The notes under the pieces are model-generated. The model was not told the origin of the DNA. It saw only the letters and a program-made list of their open reading frames with translations, and made no database searches. A stretch of 57,711 nucleotides of DNA from Butyrivibrio sp. M55 (GTDB lineage: Bacteria > Bacillota > Clostridia > Lachnospirales > Lachnospiraceae). Position numbers and translations under genes: made by a program. Positions 35,167-41,678 of this stretch are shown here, in pieces; the stretch's first letter is position 1; each line of letters begins with the position of its first letter. The stretch covers positions 1 through 57,711 of the forward strand of contig NZ_FPCD01000020.1 in assembly GCF_900116865.1 (NCBI RefSeq), read 5' to 3'.

Positions 35167-35544
35167 TTAGGCAGCTCCGCCAAGTGTATTTGCCACCCAG
35201 ATTATAAAGTTGGCGAAACCATTCGTCAGATTGACACCAACGAAAGCAATTAATATTACCTTTGCTGCCGATCTGAGTGCACCAACTACCTTCTCGTTTG
35301 TACCTGCAAATCCAAGCGAAAGGAAATATCCAAGTACAACCCACGGGAGGATTGTCTTATCAGCAAATCCTACTACCTCGTCAAGTACTGTTTGGTTATT
35401 TGCATTTATTGTAGAGAATAATGTATCATCAGCCGCAAGTACTGATACTGTAGTCCCCAATGTCGTTGCAATCATTCCTGCAAGAAGTATTGCTTTCTGA
35501 GATGCTGCTTTAAAAGCTCTCTTTGTTAATATATTGATCTTCAT
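35167..35544 (-). CDS. VirB2/TrbC-like pilin subunit
   Basis: A 125-residue protein with a cleavable signal peptide (through VSVLAADD) and two transmembrane helices (about 65-80 and 92-118) joined by a short basic loop, the standard VirB2/TrbC prepilin architecture. It is the first gene of the type IV secretion operon, follows a two-box promoter and AGGAGG, and is followed by a partial terminator, all consistent with an abundant subunit. Confidence 0.65.
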   Translation of the reverse strand: MKINILTKRAFKAASQKAILLAGMIATTLGTTVSVLAADDTLFSTINANNQTVLDEVVGFADKTILPWVVLGYFLSLGFAGTNEKVVGALRSAAKVILIAFVGVNLTNGFANFIIWVANTLGGAA

Positions 35545-35572
35545 TTCCGAATCCTCCTTGTGAAAATCTTAT

Positions 35573-35622
35573 TACACCTATGTTGTATTAAGTATAATAC
35601 ACCCTCGGTGTATTTGCAAGAG
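35573..35622 (-). promoter_or_regulatory. Two-box promoter of the type IV secretion operon
   Basis: On the - strand TTGCAA, 17 bases, TATACT. The spacer contains a perfect TACAC-CGAGG-GTGTA box (35598-35612); a second, TACAA-CATAG-GTGTA (35573-35587), lies just downstream. A bound protein would block RNA polymerase, so repression is the likely mode. Confidence 0.75.
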
Positions 35623-35629
35623 TCACTTA

Positions 35630-36136
35630 TTATTGGCCCCCCATGAAAGAGGCCAGTCCTGTGAGCCATGAGTTATCAATATTTTCGTTATCTTGCGGGG
35701 TATCTTCTTCAATCTCACCTTCTGGCTCTAAGCTGATTTTTTCTTTTTCGAAAGAAATAGCTTTAGGTTCTCCTACAGTCCTTATTCTTTCTTGTGTTGG
35801 TTCATACGCTGATTTTGATTCCTGAGTCATCAGACTTTTTAGCATGTTTAAAAGTCCTGCCGCATCCTCATTATTTTGCTTTTTTTTCTCAATAAGCTCC
35901 GAAATACATGGAAGCCTTTTAATATCCTCGTATTTGATAGATGTTGGATCTTTATAACCACAAAGTCTTAAGTACTCAGAAAATAGCTTTGTTATAAATG
36001 CCGTTGCTTTTCTTCTTTGAGTCAATTGCTTTAAAAAAAAATATAGTGATACTTCTTCCTTTTTTGATGATGAAAAATAAAGTGTCATTTCGTAGTAGTT
36101 CTCTTTTTTTCTGTTATAGCTATTTCCCTTTGCCAT
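35630..36136 (-). CDS. ParR-like partition adaptor (candidate)
   Basis: A 168-residue protein encoded six bases downstream of the ParM-like gene, the canonical place for ParR. The N-terminal half is basic (KGNSYNRKKENYYEMTLYF... SLYFFLKQLTQRRKATAFITKLF) and could form a ribbon-helix-helix DNA-binding dimer. The C-terminal half is acidic and could contact the filament. ParR proteins are poorly conserved, so the call rests on size, charge layout and position. Confidence 0.55.
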   Translation of the reverse strand: MAKGNSYNRKKENYYEMTLYFSSSKKEEVSLYFFLKQLTQRRKATAFITKLFSEYLRLCGYKDPTSIKYEDIKRLPCISELIEKKKQNNEDAAGLLNMLKSLMTQESKSAYEPTQERIRTVGEPKAISFEKEKISLEPEGEIEEDTPQDNENIDNSWLTGLASFMGGQ

Positions 36137-36142
36137 GCTTTA

Positions 36143-37129
36143 TCACCTCTTTAAAGAAGCTTGATACATTTGCTTAATTAAAACCGCATAACCTTTTGCA
36201 TTTGCTCTTGCCGGATCTTTTAGGTAATGTTGATTCGTTATTACCTTGTTTTTATTTATGAATGGCCTAAGTAATTTTGAGCCACCCCCAAGGAATACCA
36301 CAGGCGTAGATTCAAAGCTGACATTACATTGCGAAAGTTCATTTATAATATTTTCATCTACCCACTTCTGCACTCCGGACAGAATTAAGTTTTTTGCTTC
36401 TTCAGGAAGAACAGTTCTATCTTTTTTGATAACGCATTCAATATCTTTGTTTTCGATAGATATTCCAAGAGCACGCTTACAATCAAGAATAATATTCTGA
36501 TACATGTATAAAATCCCAGATTTTACCGAACTACATGATGCCGTATCGGGCATATGATCAACACAAGAAATTACATCCATTGTTCCGCCACCAATATCTA
36601 CCGCAACAAATTTGGGATAATTCTTTATGATATCGTCATCTGTATTTGCTACGATTGCAGCATAATCCTGTGGAAATACCTTGCAAAATATCATCTTAAA
36701 TGAATATTTAAGTCCGTAACACTCAAATTCGATTCCATTTTTCATGTAATCTTCAAGGTATCTGATTTTTTTCTGTGCAGCTCCTTTAGCCATCATATGT
36801 GATGGGGGAAGTCCAACGCCCAATGCTATTTCTGTATACTTTGAAATCTCTGCCTGTATATTTCCGTCCTTTCCTACTTTTTTTTCTGCAAGGTTTTTAA
36901 GTTCCTTTGCAATTCCAAAAAGCACTAAGATAAGTGAACGCTCATTGACGGTTTTGTCTTCAAGATATTTAAACCTTTTTTGACTAGGCACATAATATAC
37001 GCCATTATAAAAAAGATATTCATCTACCATTGGTGGCAGAATCTCTGAACTTGTATATCCAGCAGGCATGGTTTCATGAGGGCTCTTGATATCATAGTTG
37101 CCTTCGTCAATTCCGGTATATAACAACAT
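36143..37129 (-). CDS. ParM-like actin family segregation ATPase
   Basis: A 328-residue actin-fold protein. The phosphate-1 motif is GIDEGNYDIK at the N-terminus, phosphate 2 is VAVDIGGGTMDV at about residue 195, and the adenosine motif is VVFLGGGSKLLRPFI at about 285. Plasmid ParM/Alp proteins polymerise to push plasmid copies apart, with ParR binding a centromere. The upstream region holds a -35 TTGACA and -10 TACACT plus three half-boxes. The gene diverges from parA. Confidence 0.75.
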   Translation of the reverse strand: MLLYTGIDEGNYDIKSPHETMPAGYTSSEILPPMVDEYLFYNGVYYVPSQKRFKYLEDKTVNERSLILVLFGIAKELKNLAEKKVGKDGNIQAEISKYTEIALGVGLPPSHMMAKGAAQKKIRYLEDYMKNGIEFECYGLKYSFKMIFCKVFPQDYAAIVANTDDDIIKNYPKFVAVDIGGGTMDVISCVDHMPDTASCSSVKSGILYMYQNIILDCKRALGISIENKDIECVIKKDRTVLPEEAKNLILSGVQKWVDENIINELSQCNVSFESTPVVFLGGGSKLLRPFINKNKVITNQHYLKDPARANAKGYAVLIKQMYQASLKR

Positions 37130-37365
37130 ATAAATTCAATCCTCCTTTTCATTTTACTATTAGTGTATTTATCGTTAGTGTAATATCATTAGTGTTGAAT
37201 GTCAATATTTTGTCCCCTATAAATTTGATTTTGGTAGCGGACATTTGAATTCTAGTCGGGGACATTTCCTTTGCCGTACAATTTTGAACTTTAAAACACA
37301 TTTGTGTATGTTTATATTGACTATCATACTTGAGGTTTTGTATACTTGATTTTGGAGGTCGTTGT
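37130..37365. promoter_or_regulatory. Shared control region of parMR (-) and parAB (+), possible centromere
   Basis: On the - side TTGACA-N17-TACACT precedes parM, with three TTAGTGT half-boxes at about 14-15 base spacing (37161-37196). In the middle are TTTGTCC-type boxes: TTTTGTCCCC (37207), TAGCGGACATTT (37234-37245) and TAGTCGGGGACATTT (37252-37266). On the + side TTGAAC-N17-TATGTT (37284-37312) surrounds AAACACATTTGTGTA, and TTGACT-N18-TATACT (37317-37346) is a second promoter. GGAGG precedes parA. Confidence 0.65.
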
Positions 37366-38187
37366 ATGGAAAAATTATTAATTTTTAACCAAAAGGGCGG
37401 AGTCGGCAAATCAACTTCCGTTGTCAATATTGCTGGCTGTCTTTCCCAGAAAAAGAAAAAAGTACTTGTCATCGATATTGATGCACAGTGTACAGCCACT
37501 TCTTATTTAAGAACTATTGAAGGAGATTGCGAAAATACTTTATTTGATTACATAATCGAAGAAGCCGCCAAAGAAGACGTAATCTATAATATTTCTTTTA
37601 AAAAGTGGTCTCACAGAGCTCACGGTTATATTCCTCAGGAAACAAATATCAGTCTTGTTCCGTCGGATAAAAGATTCAATGCAGAAGTATTCAGAAAAGA
37701 ATGGAATGATTATGACTTCTTTAAGAGGTTCTTTACTCCTGATCTTGAAGAACAATTTGATTATTGTATCTTTGATTGTCCTGGATATATCAGTAGTCTC
37801 ACAGAAAGTGCCTTGAGAGTTTGCGACTATATTATAGTACCGGCATTTGCTGATATGGACTCTCTTGTAGGATATAGTGATCTTATTGATACAAAAAACA
37901 GGATAAGAACAGAGACAGATAATACTGGTCTTGAGCTATTAGGCGTTGTATTTACTTCTGTACAAGGCTCAGTCAACAGACAGATTATTGCCTATTGTAA
38001 AGACCAGATGGGTGTTGAGACTATCTTTAAATCAACAATCAGAAGAAAAACTATAGCTTTGGATGCCAGGATAGTAGGAAAGCCAATTTCCTATTATAAA
38101 CCAAAAGACACATTATCTCTTGACTACATAGACCTTACAAATGAATTTTTAGACAAAATCAAAGCCGCAAAGAAAGGAAAGAAATAA
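37366..38187 (+). CDS. parA: ParA-type partition ATPase
   Basis: A 273-residue deviant Walker ATPase: Walker A FNQKGGVGKST at residues 7-17, IDIDAQC at the A' position and YCIFDCPGY at Walker B. It has no N-terminal HTH, so it is a short (Ib-like or Soj-like) ParA. The start at 37366 is chosen for the GGAGG ten bases upstream and because the protein begins at MEKLLIFN. It works with ParB to distribute plasmid copies on the nucleoid. Its stop overlaps parB by one base. Confidence 0.9.
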   Translation: MEKLLIFNQKGGVGKSTSVVNIAGCLSQKKKKVLVIDIDAQCTATSYLRTIEGDCENTLFDYIIEEAAKEDVIYNISFKKWSHRAHGYIPQETNISLVPSDKRFNAEVFRKEWNDYDFFKRFFTPDLEEQFDYCIFDCPGYISSLTESALRVCDYIIVPAFADMDSLVGYSDLIDTKNRIRTETDNTGLELLGVVFTSVQGSVNRQIIAYCKDQMGVETIFKSTIRRKTIALDARIVGKPISYYKPKDTLSLDYIDLTNEFLDKIKAAKKGKK

Positions 38188-39314
38188 TGGCTATAAATAT
38201 ATCAAGAACGGAATCTTTACAAAAACTTGGAAGAATTACAAAAAAAAGCGTAGAGGAATCTAATTCAAAACTTGTTAAGGATATTCCTCTTGACGAGATA
38301 GTGCCAAACCCTGATAACATAAAGCTCTTTACTATGGAAAATGTTGAAGGCTTGGTGGAAAGTATTAAGAGCATCGGCTTTAACGGTGCAATAGACGTAT
38401 ATCGTCTTCCTGGTGGCAAGTATCAGATATCATCTGGTCACAGAAGATATGCTGCTGTAAAAAGACTTGGCTGGAGAACTATCCCATGTATAATCATGGA
38501 ACCTGAAGATGATATCCTTGTAAGAAAAAAGCTCGTTGAAAGTAATATCAATACCCGTGTTCTTTCTCCAATAGAACTTGCAAGATCAATCCAATATTAT
38601 GAAACAATACTGAGAGAAGAGAACTTTAAGGGCGATATCAATACCCGCCTTGGTGAAATATTCAGCATATCAAGAACAAAAGTATCAAAACTTAAATCGC
38701 TGTTAAAGCTTGCTGATGATATTCAGGAACTTGCAAAAGCTAAAAATTTCCCATATGAGGCTTTTGAAGATGCTGTGAATTTCCCTGCTGAAAAGCAGAA
38801 ACAGTTAGCGGATAGACTTAGAAAACATCTTGAAAAAAATCCTACCGCAGAGATTGATACTCCTGTAGTAAATATGTATGTTGGCGAAATTAAGAATGAA
38901 CTTCAAATTGAAAAAGATCGCAAAGAAAGAGAAAAACTCGAACAAGCTGTTCAGGAACACCAGGAAATGATAGAAGAAAAGCTTGCTGAGAAATTAAAGC
39001 AGGCAGAAGAGGACAAAAAGGAACTTGAGCTTGAAAATGTGGATCTCTTAGATTCGCCCAGCATAGTAGATAGCCTTCCTAAGTTTGAAGGACATGATCG
39101 ACTTCCATCAGATGTTGCAGTAGAAGAAGATAGTTATGGAGAGGTTCAAGATATACCTATTGCTATGAGTAATCCAAAAGAATCTGAATCTCAGCTTTAT
39201 GCGTATACTGATAGGATGGAAGAGGAGATTAAAAGAATCAAAATAAATAAGGCTACGAAAGAAGCTCTTATAAAGAAATTGAACAAACTCATCAAGATAC
39301 TTGAAAGTATGTAA
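38187..39314 (+). CDS. parB: ParB-type centromere-binding protein
   Basis: A 375-residue protein with a ParB N-terminal domain (IPLDEIVPNPDN, SGHRRYAAVKRLGW at about residues 30-100), a central helix-turn-helix (LGEIFSISRTKVSKLKSLL) and a long charged coiled-coil tail. The tail is longer than in chromosomal Spo0J. ParB binds parS and loads CTP-dependent clamps that ParA moves. The likely binding sites in this window are the TTTGTCC boxes upstream of parA and at 25.4 kb. A terminator follows. Confidence 0.88.
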   Translation: MAINISRTESLQKLGRITKKSVEESNSKLVKDIPLDEIVPNPDNIKLFTMENVEGLVESIKSIGFNGAIDVYRLPGGKYQISSGHRRYAAVKRLGWRTIPCIIMEPEDDILVRKKLVESNINTRVLSPIELARSIQYYETILREENFKGDINTRLGEIFSISRTKVSKLKSLLKLADDIQELAKAKNFPYEAFEDAVNFPAEKQKQLADRLRKHLEKNPTAEIDTPVVNMYVGEIKNELQIEKDRKEREKLEQAVQEHQEMIEEKLAEKLKQAEEDKKELELENVDLLDSPSIVDSLPKFEGHDRLPSDVAVEEDSYGEVQDIPIAMSNPKESESQLYAYTDRMEEEIKRIKINKATKEALIKKLNKLIKILESM

Positions 39315-39319
39315 AATTA

Positions 39320-39353
39320 AAGCCTCGCTATTTTTCGATAGCGGGGCTTTTGA
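39320..39353 (+). terminator. Terminator after parB
   Basis: AAAGCCTCGCTAT and ATAGCGGGGCTTTT pair around TTTTTCG, followed by TTTT; a stable intrinsic terminator that may act in both directions. Confidence 0.85.
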
Positions 39354-39368
39354 TAATCGGCGTATATT

Positions 39369-39851
39369 TCACTTTACATTTTCTACATACAAAATTCGGC
39401 TTATAAAGATTGAACCGTCAGATTTTTGAATAATTGCATCTTCCGGTACATACAATACCACATTTACATCTTTTTTCTTAATCTTAGTGCCGGTCTTTAT
39501 AACACTCACTTCTTGACCTTCAACATCAAGTGTAAAAGTATATCTTACAAGCTCTCTTGCAAATATACCTGACAAACCTTTTTCAGTCTTTTCATTGCTC
39601 TCAATTTCTTTAATTCTTCCTTCTATTATCCGAATTTTATTGGAGAAAAAAGGCAGGCTCCATGATATACAAAATATTGCAAAAGCTATAAGGATCATGA
39701 GCAATATGAGCAGCATGTCTAACGACTGCATTCCTATTGCAACGGACAGTCCAAAAATCATCAATCCTATCCCTAATATTACAAAAGAAACCAGCTGACC
39801 TCTGATACATACAGGAAGTTCTTTATACGTCAAAAAATCTTTTTTTTTCAT
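39369..39851 (-). CDS. Small membrane protein with C-terminal beta domain
   Basis: A 160-residue protein with two transmembrane helices (about 18-38 and 44-66) and a soluble C-terminal domain rich in beta structure (RYTFTLDVEGQEVSVIKTG ... VNVVLYVPEDAIIQK). The topology resembles DUF3592-like proteins, but the match is not certain. It is cotranscribed with the zinc-ribbon protein, eleven bases upstream. Confidence 0.55.
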   Translation of the reverse strand: MKKKDFLTYKELPVCIRGQLVSFVILGIGLMIFGLSVAIGMQSLDMLLILLMILIAFAIFCISWSLPFFSNKIRIIEGRIKEIESNEKTEKGLSGIFARELVRYTFTLDVEGQEVSVIKTGTKIKKKDVNVVLYVPEDAIIQKSDGSIFISRILYVENVK

Positions 39852-39861
39852 ACAAACCTCT

Positions 39862-40647
39862 TTAGATAAAGTTAATCATGCCTACAACAATTACGGTAAC
39901 AATGGCGGTAAATGAAACAGTCTTGATGACCATTTCTGTAGTCACATGCTCTGTCCTGGCATCTATCTCAGCTGTTACATAATCATAATAACCATCTGCA
40001 TTTGCATTATATGTTTTTTTCTGAGGATCATTATTTATGTTCTTAGTGCGCTCTCTTGTAAAGGAAGTTATTAGCGGATTATTCTCAGGTTCTTCAAATG
40101 CTTCCTCATCAACATCCTTGCCTTTGCCAATGATGGATTTTGAATTATTCACAATGTTAGACGCGAAATTTCCTACAAATTCAGAGATTCTCTTACCACT
40201 AGACACATCATCAGAAACCTTTTCATTTTTCTTTTTGTCTGTTTTATCCTGTCTCATTGAAGCATAAAAAGCTTCCATTTCTTTATCCGTGGAAATCTGT
40301 TCTTCAGGAGTCTCATTTTCTTCTAGCTCGTGTTCTATTTTAGGTTCTAAGCAGGTAGCCTCTTTAGGCTTATCAACTTCTATATCATCAAGCTGATCTA
40401 TTTCAGACTGAGGTTCCAAGTCATAGGGCTTATATACAGCCCCTTTGCTTTCAATATCTTTACCTACAAACTCAGACTCTTTTATTTTCTGCACAGACTC
40501 ATGCTTTAGCGCGGCATTTTGAACTATAGGCTGCTCCTGCATGGTTTTATTATCTATAAGAGGCTGTGAACATTTGGGGCATATTTTTGAATTTTTATCA
40601 ATAAATTTGTTGCAATGTGGGCATCTGATAAGCTGCGCCATGGACAT
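39862..40647 (-). CDS. Zinc-ribbon protein with C-terminal membrane anchor
   Basis: A 261-residue protein. The N-terminus is a zinc ribbon (IRCPHCNKFIDKNSKICPKC). A long acidic, probably disordered region follows, and one transmembrane helix forms the C-terminus (TVSFTAIVTVIVVGMINFI). It is tail-anchored with the ribbon in the cytoplasm. GGAGGATGTCC precedes the start. It is transcribed from the boxed promoter at 40676. Function unknown. Confidence 0.6.
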   Translation of the reverse strand: MSMAQLIRCPHCNKFIDKNSKICPKCSQPLIDNKTMQEQPIVQNAALKHESVQKIKESEFVGKDIESKGAVYKPYDLEPQSEIDQLDDIEVDKPKEATCLEPKIEHELEENETPEEQISTDKEMEAFYASMRQDKTDKKKNEKVSDDVSSGKRISEFVGNFASNIVNNSKSIIGKGKDVDEEAFEEPENNPLITSFTRERTKNINNDPQKKTYNANADGYYDYVTAEIDARTEHVTTEMVIKTVSFTAIVTVIVVGMINFI

Positions 40648-40675
40648 CCTCCTTTGGGTTACAATAATCTTTATA

Positions 40676-40711
40676 CAGTGATATTACACCATTAGTGTAC
40701 TTTTTACAACA
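40676..40711 (-). promoter_or_regulatory. Promoter with perfect TACAC-N5-GTGTA box
   Basis: On the - strand TTGTAA, 17 bases, TAATAT. The spacer carries TACAC-TAATG-GTGTA (40685-40699), overlapping the -10. It drives the zinc-ribbon and membrane protein genes. Confidence 0.72.
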
Positions 40712-40722
40712 TAAAAATTCAA

Positions 40723-40863
40723 TAAAAAAATCACCCACTCTAAAAAGAGAGAATGATAATTTTACCCACATTCACTTGTGGGGAGGCCCTTAATTCGGGT
40801 TAACTGGCATAGCAAAACCTTGTTTTACTACAACCAACAACAGGAAAAATAAGGAATTGGATT
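40723..40863 (-). ncRNA. Probable small RNA controlled by a TACAC box
   Basis: A boxed promoter (40870-40899) points into a 140-base stretch without ORF or Shine-Dalgarno. The transcript would contain a CCCACA/TGTGGG hairpin and end in a 12-bp stem (ATCATTCTCTCT with AGAGTGGGTGAT, two G-U pairs and one mismatch) followed by TTTTTTT. The next gene downstream has its own promoter, so this is a separate unit. Its targets are unknown. Confidence 0.6.
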
Positions 40864-40865
40864 AA

Positions 40866-40899
40866 TTGTAGTTTACACTATTAGCGTATCATTTACAAG
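40866..40899 (-). promoter_or_regulatory. Boxed promoter of the candidate small RNA
   Basis: On the - strand TTGTAA, 17 bases, TAAACT; the spacer holds TACGC-TAATA-GTGTA (40874-40888). It is the same arrangement as at the protein-coding operons. Confidence 0.65.
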
Positions 40900-40958
40900 A
40901 GATTTTTAAAACTCACAAAAAAATATGTCAGCCGAAACTGACATATTACAAATCTTTT

Positions 40959-41468
40959 TTATTTAATACGTTTGGGTTGTGGAAATGAATCTGGAGTACA
41001 AGCGTAATACTTAAAGAACGGTGCGTGTCTTACGGACTGTTCAGAGCATCTAAAAACATCTTTACGTTTATTATATATTCCCCATTCTCCATAATTTTTC
41101 TGGCCATCATTATAAGTGATAAATACCGGCTTGTTATCATAGAGTATCAAATCTTTTTCTTCAATCTCTACAAGGAAATCATCAAGGAATAGGAATCCAT
41201 TAGATCCGACATTCTCATTTTCAGCCGAGCTTCTTCCTATAAGAAAATCTACGGTTATTCCAAAATAATCAGCCAATTGTATCAATGTCTCATAGTTTGG
41301 TCTCTTTGCCCCTATTTCCCACGATGAGAGTGTGGAAACTGGAAGTATTTTATCCATTCCACAAAAAATAGAGAAACTTTCGCAGAACTCTGACTGCTTT
41401 AATTTCCTGCTTATTCTAATGGACTTTAACCTGTTTGCGAACAAATTACTCCTTGGTTTAGTTGCCAT
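40959..41468 (-). CDS. XRE-family transcriptional regulator
   Basis: A 169-residue protein. The N-terminal HTH_3 domain (FANRLKSIRISRKLKQSEFC ... VSTLSSWEIGAKRPNYETLI) is followed by the usual LADYFGITVDFLIGRS hinge and a 90-residue C-terminal domain of unknown fold. It is flanked by boxed promoters on both sides but has an unboxed promoter of its own, and a different palindrome lies at its start. It is the best local candidate for a master regulator of the element, but which site it binds is not shown. Confidence 0.85.
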   Translation of the reverse strand: MATKPRSNLFANRLKSIRISRKLKQSEFCESFSIFCGMDKILPVSTLSSWEIGAKRPNYETLIQLADYFGITVDFLIGRSSAENENVGSNGFLFLDDFLVEIEEKDLILYDNKPVFITYNDGQKNYGEWGIYNKRKDVFRCSEQSVRHAPFFKYYACTPDSFPQPKRIK

Positions 41469-41486
41469 TATTATTCCCCTTTCATT

Positions 41487-41578
41487 TTGTGATCAAATAC
41501 ATCACAATTTACCTAAAACACCTCAACAGGTGTTTTATGTTTTTAATATACCATAACGAAAAAATCTTTGCAAAACTC
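41487..41578 (-). promoter_or_regulatory. Promoter, leader hairpin and operator of the XRE gene
   Basis: On the - strand TTGCAA, 17 bases, TATATT (about 41547-41575) form an unboxed promoter. The leader then carries AAACACCT-GTTG-AGGTGTTT (about 41517-41537), which could be an operator or hairpin, and TTGTGAT-N7-ATCACAA (41487-41507) just before the ribosome binding site AAAGGGG. The second palindrome is a likely autoregulatory site. Confidence 0.55.
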
Positions 41579-41582
41579 GCTA

Positions 41583-41660
41583 TTGTAATATTACACCTTC
41601 TGACGTATACTAATAGCGTATTAAATGTGATACACTAAAAAGACATTATCACACTTAGTG
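41583..41660 (+). promoter_or_regulatory. Boxed promoter of the Ig-like/signal peptidase gene
   Basis: TTGTAA (41583-41588), 17 bases, TATACT (41606-41611). The spacer contains TACACCTTCTGACGTA, a degenerate box. TATAC-TAATA-GCGTA (41606-41620) overlaps the -10, and a further TACAC and CACTTAGTG lie downstream. The density of boxes suggests tight control. Confidence 0.6.
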
Positions 41661-41678
41661 CATAGAAAGGAAACTACC

